Below, one piece after another: positions 43,323 to 51,629 of a stretch of 64,000 nt of DNA. The position numbers were made by a program, and so were the translations under genes. The stretch covers positions 5,316,249 through 5,380,248 of the forward strand of contig NZ_CP038799.1 of NCBI RefSeq assembly GCF_012223425.1, in the 5' to 3' direction. The notes under the pieces were generated by a model, which saw nothing but the letters and a program-made list of their open reading frames with translations, made no database searches and was not told the origin of the DNA. The stretch comes from Mycolicibacterium frederiksbergense (GTDB lineage: Bacteria > Actinomycetota > Actinomycetes > Mycobacteriales > Mycobacteriaceae). Within the stretch, counting starts at the first letter, position 1, and every line of letters starts with the position of its first letter.

Positions 43323-43645
43323 CGAAGTCGGCGGTCGACCTCCGCCGCTGCGAAAAACGCTGTCGCCGTCTTGAGAATCTCATTGGCCCTGCGTAGCTCG
43401 GCGTTCTCTCGGCGCAACGACTTCAATTCCGCAGAAGAATCCACAGCCCCATCGACAACCGCCGAGTCGCTGCTGCCGTAGCGATTCTCTACCCAGTTGC
43501 GCAACGTAGCTTCATTGATTCCGAGGATCTCGCCGACATACCGGCGGGCCCCTCGCTTGGAATCCCCAGTCTGGGAAATCCGGTCCTGATACATCCGTAC
43601 CGCCCGCTCACGGGTCTCTGGGTCAAACTTCCTCGGCGCAGCCAC
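43319..43645 (-). CDS. IS3-family transposase OrfA (HTH)
   Basis: A 108-residue protein with an N-terminal HTH (FDPETRERAVRMYQDR, LGINEATLRNWV) and a C-terminal leucine-zipper helix (LKSLRRENAELRRANEILKTATAFFAA). It binds the IS ends and joins to OrfB by frameshift. Confidence 0.94.
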   Translation of the reverse strand: MAAPRKFDPETRERAVRMYQDRISQTGDSKRGARRYVGEILGINEATLRNWVENRYGSSDSAVVDGAVDSSAELKSLRRENAELRRANEILKTATAFFAAAEVDRRLR

Positions 43646-43697
43646 AACAACATCCTCCTGGTGCGTTCACGATCTCCACCAGACCCAGGACGGTTCA

Positions 43698-43700
43698 CCT
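43698..43700. repeat. target site duplication CCT, right copy
   Basis: Direct partner of 42356-42358. On the coding strand of the interrupted gene it reads AGG. Confidence 0.85.
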
Positions 43701-45369
43701 GGGCGCGGGTGCGTTGTCGGACCGGCATCTTGGTGTCGCGGTCGGTGTCGTTGATGAGGCTGATCGCGCGTTTTCGGGGGATGGGCGTCTGGATATTCCA
43801 GTACGGGAACAGGATTGCCGCGCCGGGTGATTTCTTGTAGGTGTGTCCGGTGGGCGCTGTCCATTGGATGCTGCCGTCGGGTTTCGCGCTGGGTGTCCAG
43901 CCGCTGAAGGTTTTGAGCAGATGATGCAGACGGCACAGCGGGGCCAGGTTGCCCGGATGGGTGGCCCCGGCCGGCCATGGGGTCAGGTGATCGAGGTCGC
44001 AGCGGTGGGCGGCCCGGTTGCAGCCGGGGAAGCTGCAGGTCATGGCGCGCATCCGGACGAAGGCGGTCAAGGCTGTGGAGGGCCGGTACTGGCGCTCGGC
44101 GGGCAGGTCGGCGATCTCCGATAGCGGCTTGACGGTGGCGCCGCCGGCGACTAGTTCGGCGAGCATGGCGGCGGGGATGATGGCGCCATCGAGCGTGACG
44201 CCGGGGCTGGGGTTGCACGCCGCGGGAGCCGCAGGACGGGCGCTGGCCGCGGGCGCGGCAGGCTGGGAGCTGGCCGCGGCTGGTTCGGTGCGGGCAGCCG
44301 GCGCGGCGGGTTCGGACGGCCCAACGGGCTCAGACTCCGCAGCCGGAGTCTGCGGCTCGTGCTCGGCAGTCCGCTCCTGTTGCTCTGGCGCGGCCTCAGT
44401 CGCGGCAGGCTCGGAGTCCGGGGTGCCTGCAGTACCAGGCGTGCTCTGCGGCGGGGTGTCTTCACCGGCGGCGGGCACCTGGTCGGTGAGCGCATAGATG
44501 GTGACCGCGCCCGCACGCGGATCCTTCCCGCTGCCCGCACAGTTCACGTCCCCGCACTCGCAGGCCAGGCGCTCCAATTGTGGGCCCACCGCACCCAGGG
44601 CGGCCAGGGCCGCGGCACGCAGTTCCCCACGCTTACGGGGGTCATTCGGGCAGACGGTGTCGGCCAGGGCGTCGAGGCGTTGTTCGAGGATTTTCTTGTC
44701 GGTGATGCGCAGTCTGCCCCAGAAGGAGGCGACCCCGTTGGGGTCGTCCTTGTCGTCGAACTCGACGTAGAGGTCTTTGGCGGCCCGTCGGGAGCGGACG
44801 ACGGCGTCGGGGTCGAATTTTTCCACCCAGAGGTCGACCGCGCCGATCAGCTGTTTCTCCGAATGCGCCCCGTACGCGCCCGCTTCGCCGGAAATCGCCG
44901 CATCGATCAATACCAGCGCGTCCTCGTCGACGACCAGATGGGTGCGCCAGGTGATGGCATCGATCACGGTCGCCGAGATCGCGCCGGTGGCGAACAGGGC
45001 CGCGGTGCGGGGTAGCCGGTCACGCAGGGCTTGGGCGATGCGCATCTGCTTGGACGCGGCATAGGGGTTGAGGTTGCAGGCAGCCGCGACCGCGGCCTGG
45101 GCCCATGCCCAGCCATCGATCACCTGGTGGGCGACCGTGTCGTCTTCGTCGTCGCATTGGCGGGCGATCACTTCGCCGATCAGGGCCAGCCGTGCCGCGG
45201 CGGCCATGGCCTCGGTTTGGGTCAAGGTCGTGACCGCGGAGATGAGCGCTTCATCGCTCAACTCCGCGAGTGCGACCCGATCCAAGACTTCGAACATATG
45301 TGCGATACTACCGGCCGGTTCCGACACTGGCAGCAGCATTCTCGCGGCTGTGGATGAACTGGATTGAGG

Positions 45370-46263
45370 CTATTCCTGGACCGCTTTGGCGACGGCCACG
45401 CAGGTGGTCAGCCACTTCGCGTCCGGCACCGCGTTCTCGGTGAGTTCCCACATCGCGTTGTGCATCATCCGCACGATCACCCACGCCCGCGCGCGGTCGA
45501 CGTCCAAACCGGCGGCCTCGGACAGGGTGTAGAAGCGGCGCCGCACACCTTCGCGGACGTAACCGGCAAGCTCGTCCCAGCGGTCCCACAGCATCGGCGC
45601 GATCTCGTAATGGGGATCGCCACTCATCGGCTTCGGGTCGATCACCAGCCACGGTTCGCGGTCGCCGGCCAGCACGTTCTCGTAGTGCAGGTCGCCGTGG
45701 ATGAGCGTGCCGGTGCTGGCCGGGTCGGACACGAAATCGGCGCCCAGTGACAGCGCCTGCTCCACGAGCCGGTGGGGCAGAGCGGCGCTGCGCGGTAGCT
45801 GCGCCAGATCGGTATTCCATTTTTCGATGAAGCCGACAAGCGGACGCAGCTGCGGCAGGGCGGGGACATGGATTCGCCCGTACAGTCCGGCGACGATCTC
45901 ACACGCCTCCAGGTCCCAGACGTCGTTGAGGTTGCGGGCATGCAGCCGCTCCAGCAGCATTGCGCGGCGGTAGGGATTGGCGCGCAGCAGGCGCACGGTT
46001 CCCTGGCCGTCCCAGCGGCGCAACGCCAGGTGTTCGTGTTCGGATTCGTCGTCGGGGAATGCGATTTTGAGCATGGCGGATTCACCGTCGCCGGCGCGAA
46101 CCGGCAGCACGATCGAGCAGAATCCGTATTGGGGTGCACCGTCCGGGGTGAGATCCCACTCCTGAAGCTGGCTGCCTACCGACCTGGGCAGGTCGTCGAC
46201 CCAACGCTGCCATTCGTGTCCGCGGGCGGCCATCGCGAGGACCGCGTCGGGCAGGACGATCAC
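45370..46263 (-). CDS. aminoglycoside / hydroxyurea phosphotransferase-like kinase
   Basis: A 297-residue kinase-like protein with the Brenner motif HGDLHYENVLAG and the metal-binding DPKPMSGDP. This is the pattern of the APH(6) / hydroxyurea phosphotransferase branch. It may phosphorylate streptomycin-like compounds, but environmental mycobacteria carry many such genes with unknown substrates. The GTG at 46263 (VIVLPDAVL) is preferred over a start 27 codons upstream that would run into the divergent tpx region. Confidence 0.85.
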   Translation of the reverse strand: MIVLPDAVLAMAARGHEWQRWVDDLPRSVGSQLQEWDLTPDGAPQYGFCSIVLPVRAGDGESAMLKIAFPDDESEHEHLALRRWDGQGTVRLLRANPYRRAMLLERLHARNLNDVWDLEACEIVAGLYGRIHVPALPQLRPLVGFIEKWNTDLAQLPRSAALPHRLVEQALSLGADFVSDPASTGTLIHGDLHYENVLAGDREPWLVIDPKPMSGDPHYEIAPMLWDRWDELAGYVREGVRRRFYTLSEAAGLDVDRARAWVIVRMMHNAMWELTENAVPDAKWLTTCVAVAKAVQE

Positions 46264-46337
46264 GATTCGATGGTGCCATGCATCCTCACCTACCCCTGTG
46301 GCACCCGAGCGCTCCAGTCTTTGACAGACTGGTGGCC

Positions 46338-46832
46338 ATGGCACAGATCACCATCAAGGGAAACCCCATCAACACGGCCGGCGAGCTGCCCGCAGTCGGC
46401 ACGTCGGCTCCGGCCTTCACCCTGGTCGGTACCGACCTCGGCGCGGTCACCAGTGACCAATTCAGCGGCAAGGCCGTACTGCTCAACATCTTCCCGTCGG
46501 TGGACACCCCGGTGTGCGCGACGAGTGTGCGGACGTTCAACGAGCGCGCCGCATCGACCGGAGCGGCGGTGCTGAACGTGTCGAAGGATCTGCCGTTCGC
46601 GCAGAGCCGTTTCTGCGGTGCCGAGGGCATCGAGAACGTGGTGACGGCCTCGGCGTTCCGGGACAGCTTCGGCGAGGACTACGGGATCGTCCTCGTCGAC
46701 GGCCCGTTCGCCGGCCTGCTGGGCCGCGCCGTCGTGGTGATCGGTGCCGACGGCAATGTCGCCTACGCGGAGCTGGTTCCCGAGATCGCCCAGGAGCCCA
46801 ACTACGATGCCGCGCTCGCCGCACTGAAGTAA
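46338..46832 (+). CDS. tpx: thiol peroxidase (atypical 2-Cys peroxiredoxin)
   Basis: A 164-residue Tpx with peroxidatic Cys60 in SVDTPVCATSV and resolving Cys93 in DLPFAQSRFC, both at the positions of M. tuberculosis Tpx (Rv1932). It reduces hydrogen and alkyl peroxides with thioredoxin. The ATG at 46338 gives the normal length and N-terminus (MAQITIKGNPINTAGELP). Confidence 0.96.
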   Translation: MAQITIKGNPINTAGELPAVGTSAPAFTLVGTDLGAVTSDQFSGKAVLLNIFPSVDTPVCATSVRTFNERAASTGAAVLNVSKDLPFAQSRFCGAEGIENVVTASAFRDSFGEDYGIVLVDGPFAGLLGRAVVVIGADGNVAYAELVPEIAQEPNYDAALAALK

Positions 46833-47109
46833 TCCGGCTTGCCGCAACGGCACCGGTCAGCACAGCCTTCGGGTCGCGCGGACCGGTGCCGTTCTGCATT
46901 CTGCGCACCGTCGCGATGGTGTCGGAACGGTCGCGGATCGATCACGACCCGGGTACGGGAGTCTCTTTCCGGTCACGGATCGGCATCTCATTTGCGCTGT
47001 CCTGCAGTCGAATTGGGAAACGACTGAATCGGTCGGTAGAAATAGCGGTGACGCCCGTCAATTATGGGTCGTCGCGGTATCCGCCCTGATTGAAAGAGTT
47101 GACGACCCG

Positions 47110-47736
47110 ATGAGACGCTTCTGTGCCCTGCTGCTCGGCCTGGCTGTGTTGACAGTGACTCCTGGTGTCGCATCGGCTGATCCGTTCAATACCCGCCCGG
47201 CTCGCAACCAGCAGGCGGTCGACTATGTGATCGCGCGGGCGCTGGCCCAGCGCGGCGTGCCGTTCGCCTACGGCGGTGGTGACGCCAACGGTCCCACCCG
47301 TGGTGTCGTCCGCGAGACCCCGGCCGCAGCGGAACCGGCTGCCGCCGCCATCCCCGGCGGGGTACCTGGCCTGAACTTCCCCGGGCTGGCGCCGCCGGCC
47401 CCGGTCGCGTCGCCGCTCGTTCCGAGCCTTCCCGCGGCGCCTGATCCGGCCGTCAACGTGGTGGGGTTCGACGCCTCGGGCATCATCGTCTACGCCTTCG
47501 CGGGTGTCGGGGTGAAGCTTCCGCGCTCGTCCGGCGAGATGTACAAGGTCGGCCAGAAGGTGCTGCCGGATCAAGCGCTGCCCGGCGATCTGATCTTCTT
47601 CGGTCCGGAGGGCACCCAGAGCGTGGCGCTGTTCGTGGGCAACGGGCAGATGCTGGAAGCCACCGACTCTGGAGTTGCGGTCTCGGCCGTGCGCACCGCC
47701 TCGATGACGCCCTATCTGGTGCGCATCATCGCCTGA
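47110..47736 (+). CDS. ripD: RipD-like NlpC/P60 protein lacking catalytic residues
   Basis: A 208-residue exported protein. The signal peptide ends at ASA; then a region with RNQQAVDYVIARALAQRGVPFAYGGGDANGPTRG, a Pro/Ala-rich insertion, and the core FDASGIIVYAFAGVGVKLPRSSGEMYKVGQKVL. The expected catalytic Cys (DCSG) is Ala, and the His region reads GTQSVALFVGNGQM. This combination is known from RipD (Rv1566c), which binds peptidoglycan without hydrolysing it. The C-terminal extension of RipD is missing here. Confidence 0.9.
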   Translation: MRRFCALLLGLAVLTVTPGVASADPFNTRPARNQQAVDYVIARALAQRGVPFAYGGGDANGPTRGVVRETPAAAEPAAAAIPGGVPGLNFPGLAPPAPVASPLVPSLPAAPDPAVNVVGFDASGIIVYAFAGVGVKLPRSSGEMYKVGQKVLPDQALPGDLIFFGPEGTQSVALFVGNGQMLEATDSGVAVSAVRTASMTPYLVRIIA

Positions 47737-47750
47737 GTCGGACCGCAGAC

Positions 47751-48305
47751 CTACCCGACCGGCAGCGAGTCGTTGCGCTGCAGAACGAAGAAATATGGGC
47801 GTTTGCCGCCCCGGTAGTCCATCGCGCCGATCACGGTGTCTTCGGAGACCTTGCGGAACACGTCGTTGATCGGCAGGTTGTCGTAAATCATTGTCGCGCT
47901 GTCTATCCCGCGGTAGCGGGTGGTACGTAGCCGCGCCTTGGGCGCCTTGGTCCGCAGCGCCGGCCGCAAGGCCGAGATCGGCTGCACCAGCGACAGGTTG
48001 CGCACCAGGGGCACCTTCGTGGCGATGCCCAGGCCGCCGAACGCGAGCACCGGATTCAACGGCCACAAGGCCGTGCCCCCGTCCTTCGGGAAGAGCAGGG
48101 GATGCACGGTCTCGGCGTCGACGAACTGTTTGCCCCACCAGCCACTGGCGGCGAGCAGTCCGTCCATTGGGTGCGCGGTCGGCAGTTCGGCGCCGTGCCA
48201 GGTGCCAATCATGAAATCCGGTTCGACACCGGGGGCGGCGTCGAAGAGGTCGAGCGCCTCTGCTGTCGTCGTCGGCACGGTGGTCAGAATGTCCTCGGCA
48301 AGCAT
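47751..48305 (-). CDS. GXWXG / DUF4334 domain protein
   Basis: A 184-residue protein with MIGTWHGAELPTAHPMDGLL (the GxWxG motif), WWGKQFVDAETVHPLLF, and the DUF4334 C-terminus (ATMIYDNLPINDVFRKVSEDTVIGAMDYRG, FFVLQRN). The fold is a lipocalin-like beta barrel in predictions for this family, and function is unknown. A perfect 18-base palindrome lies 12 bases upstream of the start. Confidence 0.88.
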   Translation of the reverse strand: MLAEDILTTVPTTTAEALDLFDAAPGVEPDFMIGTWHGAELPTAHPMDGLLAASGWWGKQFVDAETVHPLLFPKDGGTALWPLNPVLAFGGLGIATKVPLVRNLSLVQPISALRPALRTKAPKARLRTTRYRGIDSATMIYDNLPINDVFRKVSEDTVIGAMDYRGGKRPYFFVLQRNDSLPVG

Positions 48306-48316
48306 GCCCGCACCTT

Positions 48317-48334
48317 ACTTGACACGTGTCAAGT
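48317..48334. promoter_or_regulatory. perfect palindrome ACTTGACACGTGTCAAGT
   Basis: All 18 bases are symmetric. The site lies just upstream of the DUF4334 gene and overlaps the last codons of the LuxR gene on the same strand. This resembles a TetR-type operator; the TTGACA within it could also be the -35 element. Confidence 0.7.
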
Positions 48335-51004
48335 TCTCAAAGCCGATTCGCCTGCCCTCTCGTCATGCAGCAGCACGAAACGAACCGCTTCGGTTCGCGA
48401 AGCGACGCCGAGTTTTCGGTAGGCGCGGTAGAGGTGGTTGGCCACCGTTTTTGCGCTCAGGCCGAGACGCTTGGCGATCTGTTGGTTCGTCAGCCCGTTG
48501 GCGACCTCGGTGAGCACCCGGCCCTCCGCCTCGGTGAGCGCGCTGAGCTCGGGGGTACGCCGGTCGACCTTTGCCGCCCATGCGGCGGCGCCGAGCCTGC
48601 TGAATCCGTTGCGTGCCTCGGCACGTGCGTGCTCGCGGTCTGTCGCGTCATCGGCCAACCGCGCGATGTCATGGAAGGTGCGCGCCCGGTCGAAGGCGTC
48701 GTGCGCGGGATCGTAGATTGCCGTTGCCCGGTGGAGAAGGCGAAGTGATCCTGCCGGATCGGTACCGCGGAGCAGTAGTGCCTCGGCGCGGCAAGCGGTG
48801 GCCTTGGTCCATCGGCTGGACCCGACGGCTGCCGCAACCGTCTGGAGGTGCTCCACCACCGGTCGGGCGTCGTCGCTGCGCCCCACTGCGAGGTAGGCCT
48901 CGACCAGGTCGATGTGCCAGCGGGCCAGCTGTGGGGCGAGGAGTCCGCCGACCTGTTCGAATGCCCAGCACTCGGAAAGCGCGGCGACCGCGTCGTCGGG
49001 GCGACGTGCGGTCAACGCGGCCAGTCCCGCATTGGCCAACAGAAAGTAGCGCGCGCCGAAGGTGGACAGTTCATCGGAGATCGCGAAGCCGAGTTCCAGG
49101 TCTGCGGCGGATGTGTTGTCATCGCCGCGGATAGCGTGCACCCGCGCACGGAGCGAGAGCCAGAACGGCGCGAATGCTCGTTGGCCGGTTGCCAGGCTGA
49201 GCGCAGTCGCCTCATCCAGACACATCAGGGCATCATCGAAGCGCGATGCGCGTACATAGGTTTCGCCGAGTGCACCGAACACCATGGCGAGCGCAGACCG
49301 CGCTCCCTCGCCCCGCAGTTGGGCGCTGAGTTCGGTCAGCGCCGCTGCCGAGGCCTCGTATCGTTCGGCGATCGACAACGCCCGCCCGTAATGCAGGCCG
49401 ATCATCGGGTCGCTTGTGACGGCGGCGACGAGGTCCAATTCCTCCGGTATGCCATCGACGAGTTGGTCCGATCGATTCTCGTGCCGGGCGCTGAGTGCAT
49501 GGGCGAGGATCACCCGCGCCACATGGGAATCGGTCGACAGTGGGTCGCTGAGAGCGACCGCCGCCGTAGCGGTGTCGATGATCTCGCCGACCATCCCGAG
49601 CATCCCCAGCGGTATGGCCATCCGGGCGTGCACCATGCCGGCCTCGGCCGGTGAGGCCAAGATGGCGCATTCCTTGAGGCGGTGCAAAGCCATTGCCGGC
49701 GCTCCGCCCACCGCTTCCAGCGTGGCAAGCAACACCGTCGCCGCGACGTGTAGCTCGTGGGATGCGGGATCTGCCAACACCGTTTCTAGCCGGTACCGCG
49801 CGGAGTCGGTCTGTCCGGCCGTCACCAGTTGCCGGGCAGCCAGCACCCTGAGCTCGGCGCGGCGGGAGTCATCACCGGTCAGATCGATGGCACGGTCCAG
49901 CAGACGTGCGGCCGGCTCCGTTCCGCCTCTGGACCTAAGCGTGCGCGCTGCGCCGACGAGCTCGTCAACCAACGCTTCGTCCGGTCCCAGAGTGCCGTGC
50001 GCGCGGTGCACGAGCCGGACGGTGTCCGAAAGTGCCGAGCAGTCGGCGAATTCCAGGTGCAACCGGCGCTGGTGTTGGTGGGGCATGGCGGCAACGGTCG
50101 CGCTGCGCAGCAACGGGTGCTGCAGGGTCAGCCTTCCGGAGTGCAAGGCGGCCAGGCCGCTGTCCTCGAGGGTGTGCAGCGCCGCCTCGGCGATGCCGGG
50201 GCGCATCGACCGCAGTACCGACCAGGATCCGTCGGCCGACAGCGAGGCCAACTCCAACAGGGTGCGCCCCGCGGTGCCGGGGCGGGGTAGCTGTCGGCTG
50301 AACACGGCGCGGAGATCCCCGACGAGTGGGATGTGCTCCGGCAGCAGGTGCGCACCGGACAGTTGCTCCGGTGTCAACGCGCCGGGGAGATGGCGCAGCA
50401 CCAGTGGATTACCGGCCGCCACATCCAGGAGCTTCTCGATGACCGCCGGGGCGATGGGCACGGTGCTCGCCGCTTCCAGCACCGCAGTGGCGGCCGGCCG
50501 ATCCAGTCCGGGGAGCTCTTCGACGTCGAACCCCTCGGCGAAACTCTCGGCCGACGGAACCCGGCGACCGGTCACCACCACGAAGACGGCGGCATCCGTT
50601 GACCTCCGCATGGCGAGGTTCAGCGCTGTTCGGCTGGCGGCATCGGCGTCGTGGATATCGTCGATCAACAGCGTTGTTCCGGCGGCCCTCGCCAGTCCGG
50701 CGCTGAGGATGTCGGCGACCCGCAAGGCGTCCACCTCGCCGGCCACCGATCCCACCGGTGTCATGATCGGCAGCACCGCGGCGATCTCGGCGGCGGTGGA
50801 CATCGGTGCTGCGATATCGCCGCCGCGGCAGCTCACCAGATGGGCTGTCGGCCCGATGCGGTGCGCGAGCTGAGCGAGCGCACTTGACTTTCCGATGCCG
50901 GGATCGCCGAGCAGTACGACGATACGGCCGGCTCCCGTGCAGGACTGCAGCCACGCCTGTTCCAGGCGATCGCCGAGTGTGCCTGCCGATGTCGAACCCA
51001 CCAT
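48329..51004 (-). CDS. LAL-type LuxR transcriptional regulator with AAA/NACHT-like ATPase
   Basis: An 891-residue regulator. It has the Walker A GDPGIGKSS (33-41), Walker B TLLIDDIHDAD, a long helical TPR-like middle, and a C-terminal LuxR HTH (LTEAEGRVLTEVANGLTNQQIAKRLGLSAKTVANHLYRAYRKLGV). Members are large ATP-driven activators of specific operons. The ligand is unknown. The gene ends within the palindrome upstream of the DUF4334 gene. Confidence 0.93.
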   Translation of the reverse strand: MVGSTSAGTLGDRLEQAWLQSCTGAGRIVVLLGDPGIGKSSALAQLAHRIGPTAHLVSCRGGDIAAPMSTAAEIAAVLPIMTPVGSVAGEVDALRVADILSAGLARAAGTTLLIDDIHDADAASRTALNLAMRRSTDAAVFVVVTGRRVPSAESFAEGFDVEELPGLDRPAATAVLEAASTVPIAPAVIEKLLDVAAGNPLVLRHLPGALTPEQLSGAHLLPEHIPLVGDLRAVFSRQLPRPGTAGRTLLELASLSADGSWSVLRSMRPGIAEAALHTLEDSGLAALHSGRLTLQHPLLRSATVAAMPHQHQRRLHLEFADCSALSDTVRLVHRAHGTLGPDEALVDELVGAARTLRSRGGTEPAARLLDRAIDLTGDDSRRAELRVLAARQLVTAGQTDSARYRLETVLADPASHELHVAATVLLATLEAVGGAPAMALHRLKECAILASPAEAGMVHARMAIPLGMLGMVGEIIDTATAAVALSDPLSTDSHVARVILAHALSARHENRSDQLVDGIPEELDLVAAVTSDPMIGLHYGRALSIAERYEASAAALTELSAQLRGEGARSALAMVFGALGETYVRASRFDDALMCLDEATALSLATGQRAFAPFWLSLRARVHAIRGDDNTSAADLELGFAISDELSTFGARYFLLANAGLAALTARRPDDAVAALSECWAFEQVGGLLAPQLARWHIDLVEAYLAVGRSDDARPVVEHLQTVAAAVGSSRWTKATACRAEALLLRGTDPAGSLRLLHRATAIYDPAHDAFDRARTFHDIARLADDATDREHARAEARNGFSRLGAAAWAAKVDRRTPELSALTEAEGRVLTEVANGLTNQQIAKRLGLSAKTVANHLYRAYRKLGVASRTEAVRFVLLHDERAGESALRT

Positions 51005-51055
51005 GTAGGAGGCAGGCTATCGCAGGTGACGCCGTACGGCGCCGATCGGCAGGAC

Positions 51056-51580
51056 TCAGTTCACCCCGATGAGCTCCCAACGATCGTCTTCGTCGACACC
51101 GCCGGGAGTGACCTTCACCGGACGGGTGTCTCCACGCCGGTCAGCCGCGGTGCATTCGAACGATTCACCGACCTCGACGACCTTGAGCCCTTCGCCGCAG
51201 GTCACCGTGACGGCGAATCCTCTGTCGGCAGAGATCTCCTTGGTCAGCCCCTGTGCTGTCTGCGACAGATCGAAGATGACGTCGAGGGTGCTGAACTCGA
51301 CGTTGTCCTCGTCGTCGCTGACAACCACCTGCACTCGCACCGTTGAGCCGTCGACATCGGCGTTGCAGAGAAACTTGTCACCCGCCTTCGGCGCCTTCTC
51401 GGGTTTCTCACAGGCGACGTCGGACACCTCGCGGTCGATCTTCTGGTAGCTCGAGTTCAATTCGTCGGTGATGGCGCTCTCCAGCTTCGCGTAATCCGGG
51501 CCGCCCGCGGACATCGAGAACGAGCAACTGGCCAGGGCCGCGGGCAGCATCAACAGCATCAGGCGCGATCGATTGGACAC
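51056..51580 (-). CDS. DUF4333 lipoprotein
   Basis: A 174-residue lipoprotein with a lipobox at residues 16-19 (LASC) after a hydrophobic core. It contains two DUF4333-like repeats: YQKIDREVSDVACEKPEKAPKAGDKFLCNADVDG and GFAVTVTCGEGLKVVEVGESFECTAADRRG, each with a cysteine pair. Exposed at the outer face of the membrane. Function unknown; the family is common in mycobacteria. Confidence 0.88.
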   Translation of the reverse strand: MSNRSRLMLLMLPAALASCSFSMSAGGPDYAKLESAITDELNSSYQKIDREVSDVACEKPEKAPKAGDKFLCNADVDGSTVRVQVVVSDDEDNVEFSTLDVIFDLSQTAQGLTKEISADRGFAVTVTCGEGLKVVEVGESFECTAADRRGDTRPVKVTPGGVDEDDRWELIGVN

Positions 51581-51629
51581 CTCACGAGGCTAATCTCCCA
51601 TCGCCGGCGGGGGATATGGGTAAAAGTTC

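Larger units (their letters stand above)
42359..43697 (-). mobile_element. IS3-family insertion sequence, 1339 bases
   Basis: Imperfect terminal inverted repeats begin TGAACCGTCCTGG at both ends and continue TCTGG and GGAGA with a one-base offset (42359-42385 and about 43670-43697). The element encodes orfA and orfB in the usual IS3 arrangement and is flanked by CCT on both sides. It is complete and may be active. Confidence 0.93.
42261..45297 (-). pseudogene. DUF222/HNH endonuclease gene (13E12 type) interrupted by an IS3 element
   Basis: The part at 43698-45297 encodes the DUF222 domain, a Pro/Ala-rich linker and the HNH motif (CDLDHLTPWP ... LAPLCRLHH). The part at 42261-42358 encodes the normal end of the family (RAQRINTERARN ... 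DPPPF). Removing the IS and one AGG copy joins them in frame as TRAQDRAQRIN, giving 564 codons plus stop. The HNH domain remains in the upstream part, so a truncated but active product with a short IS-encoded tail is possible. The start is ATG 45297. Such genes are multicopy in mycobacteria. Confidence 0.92.
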
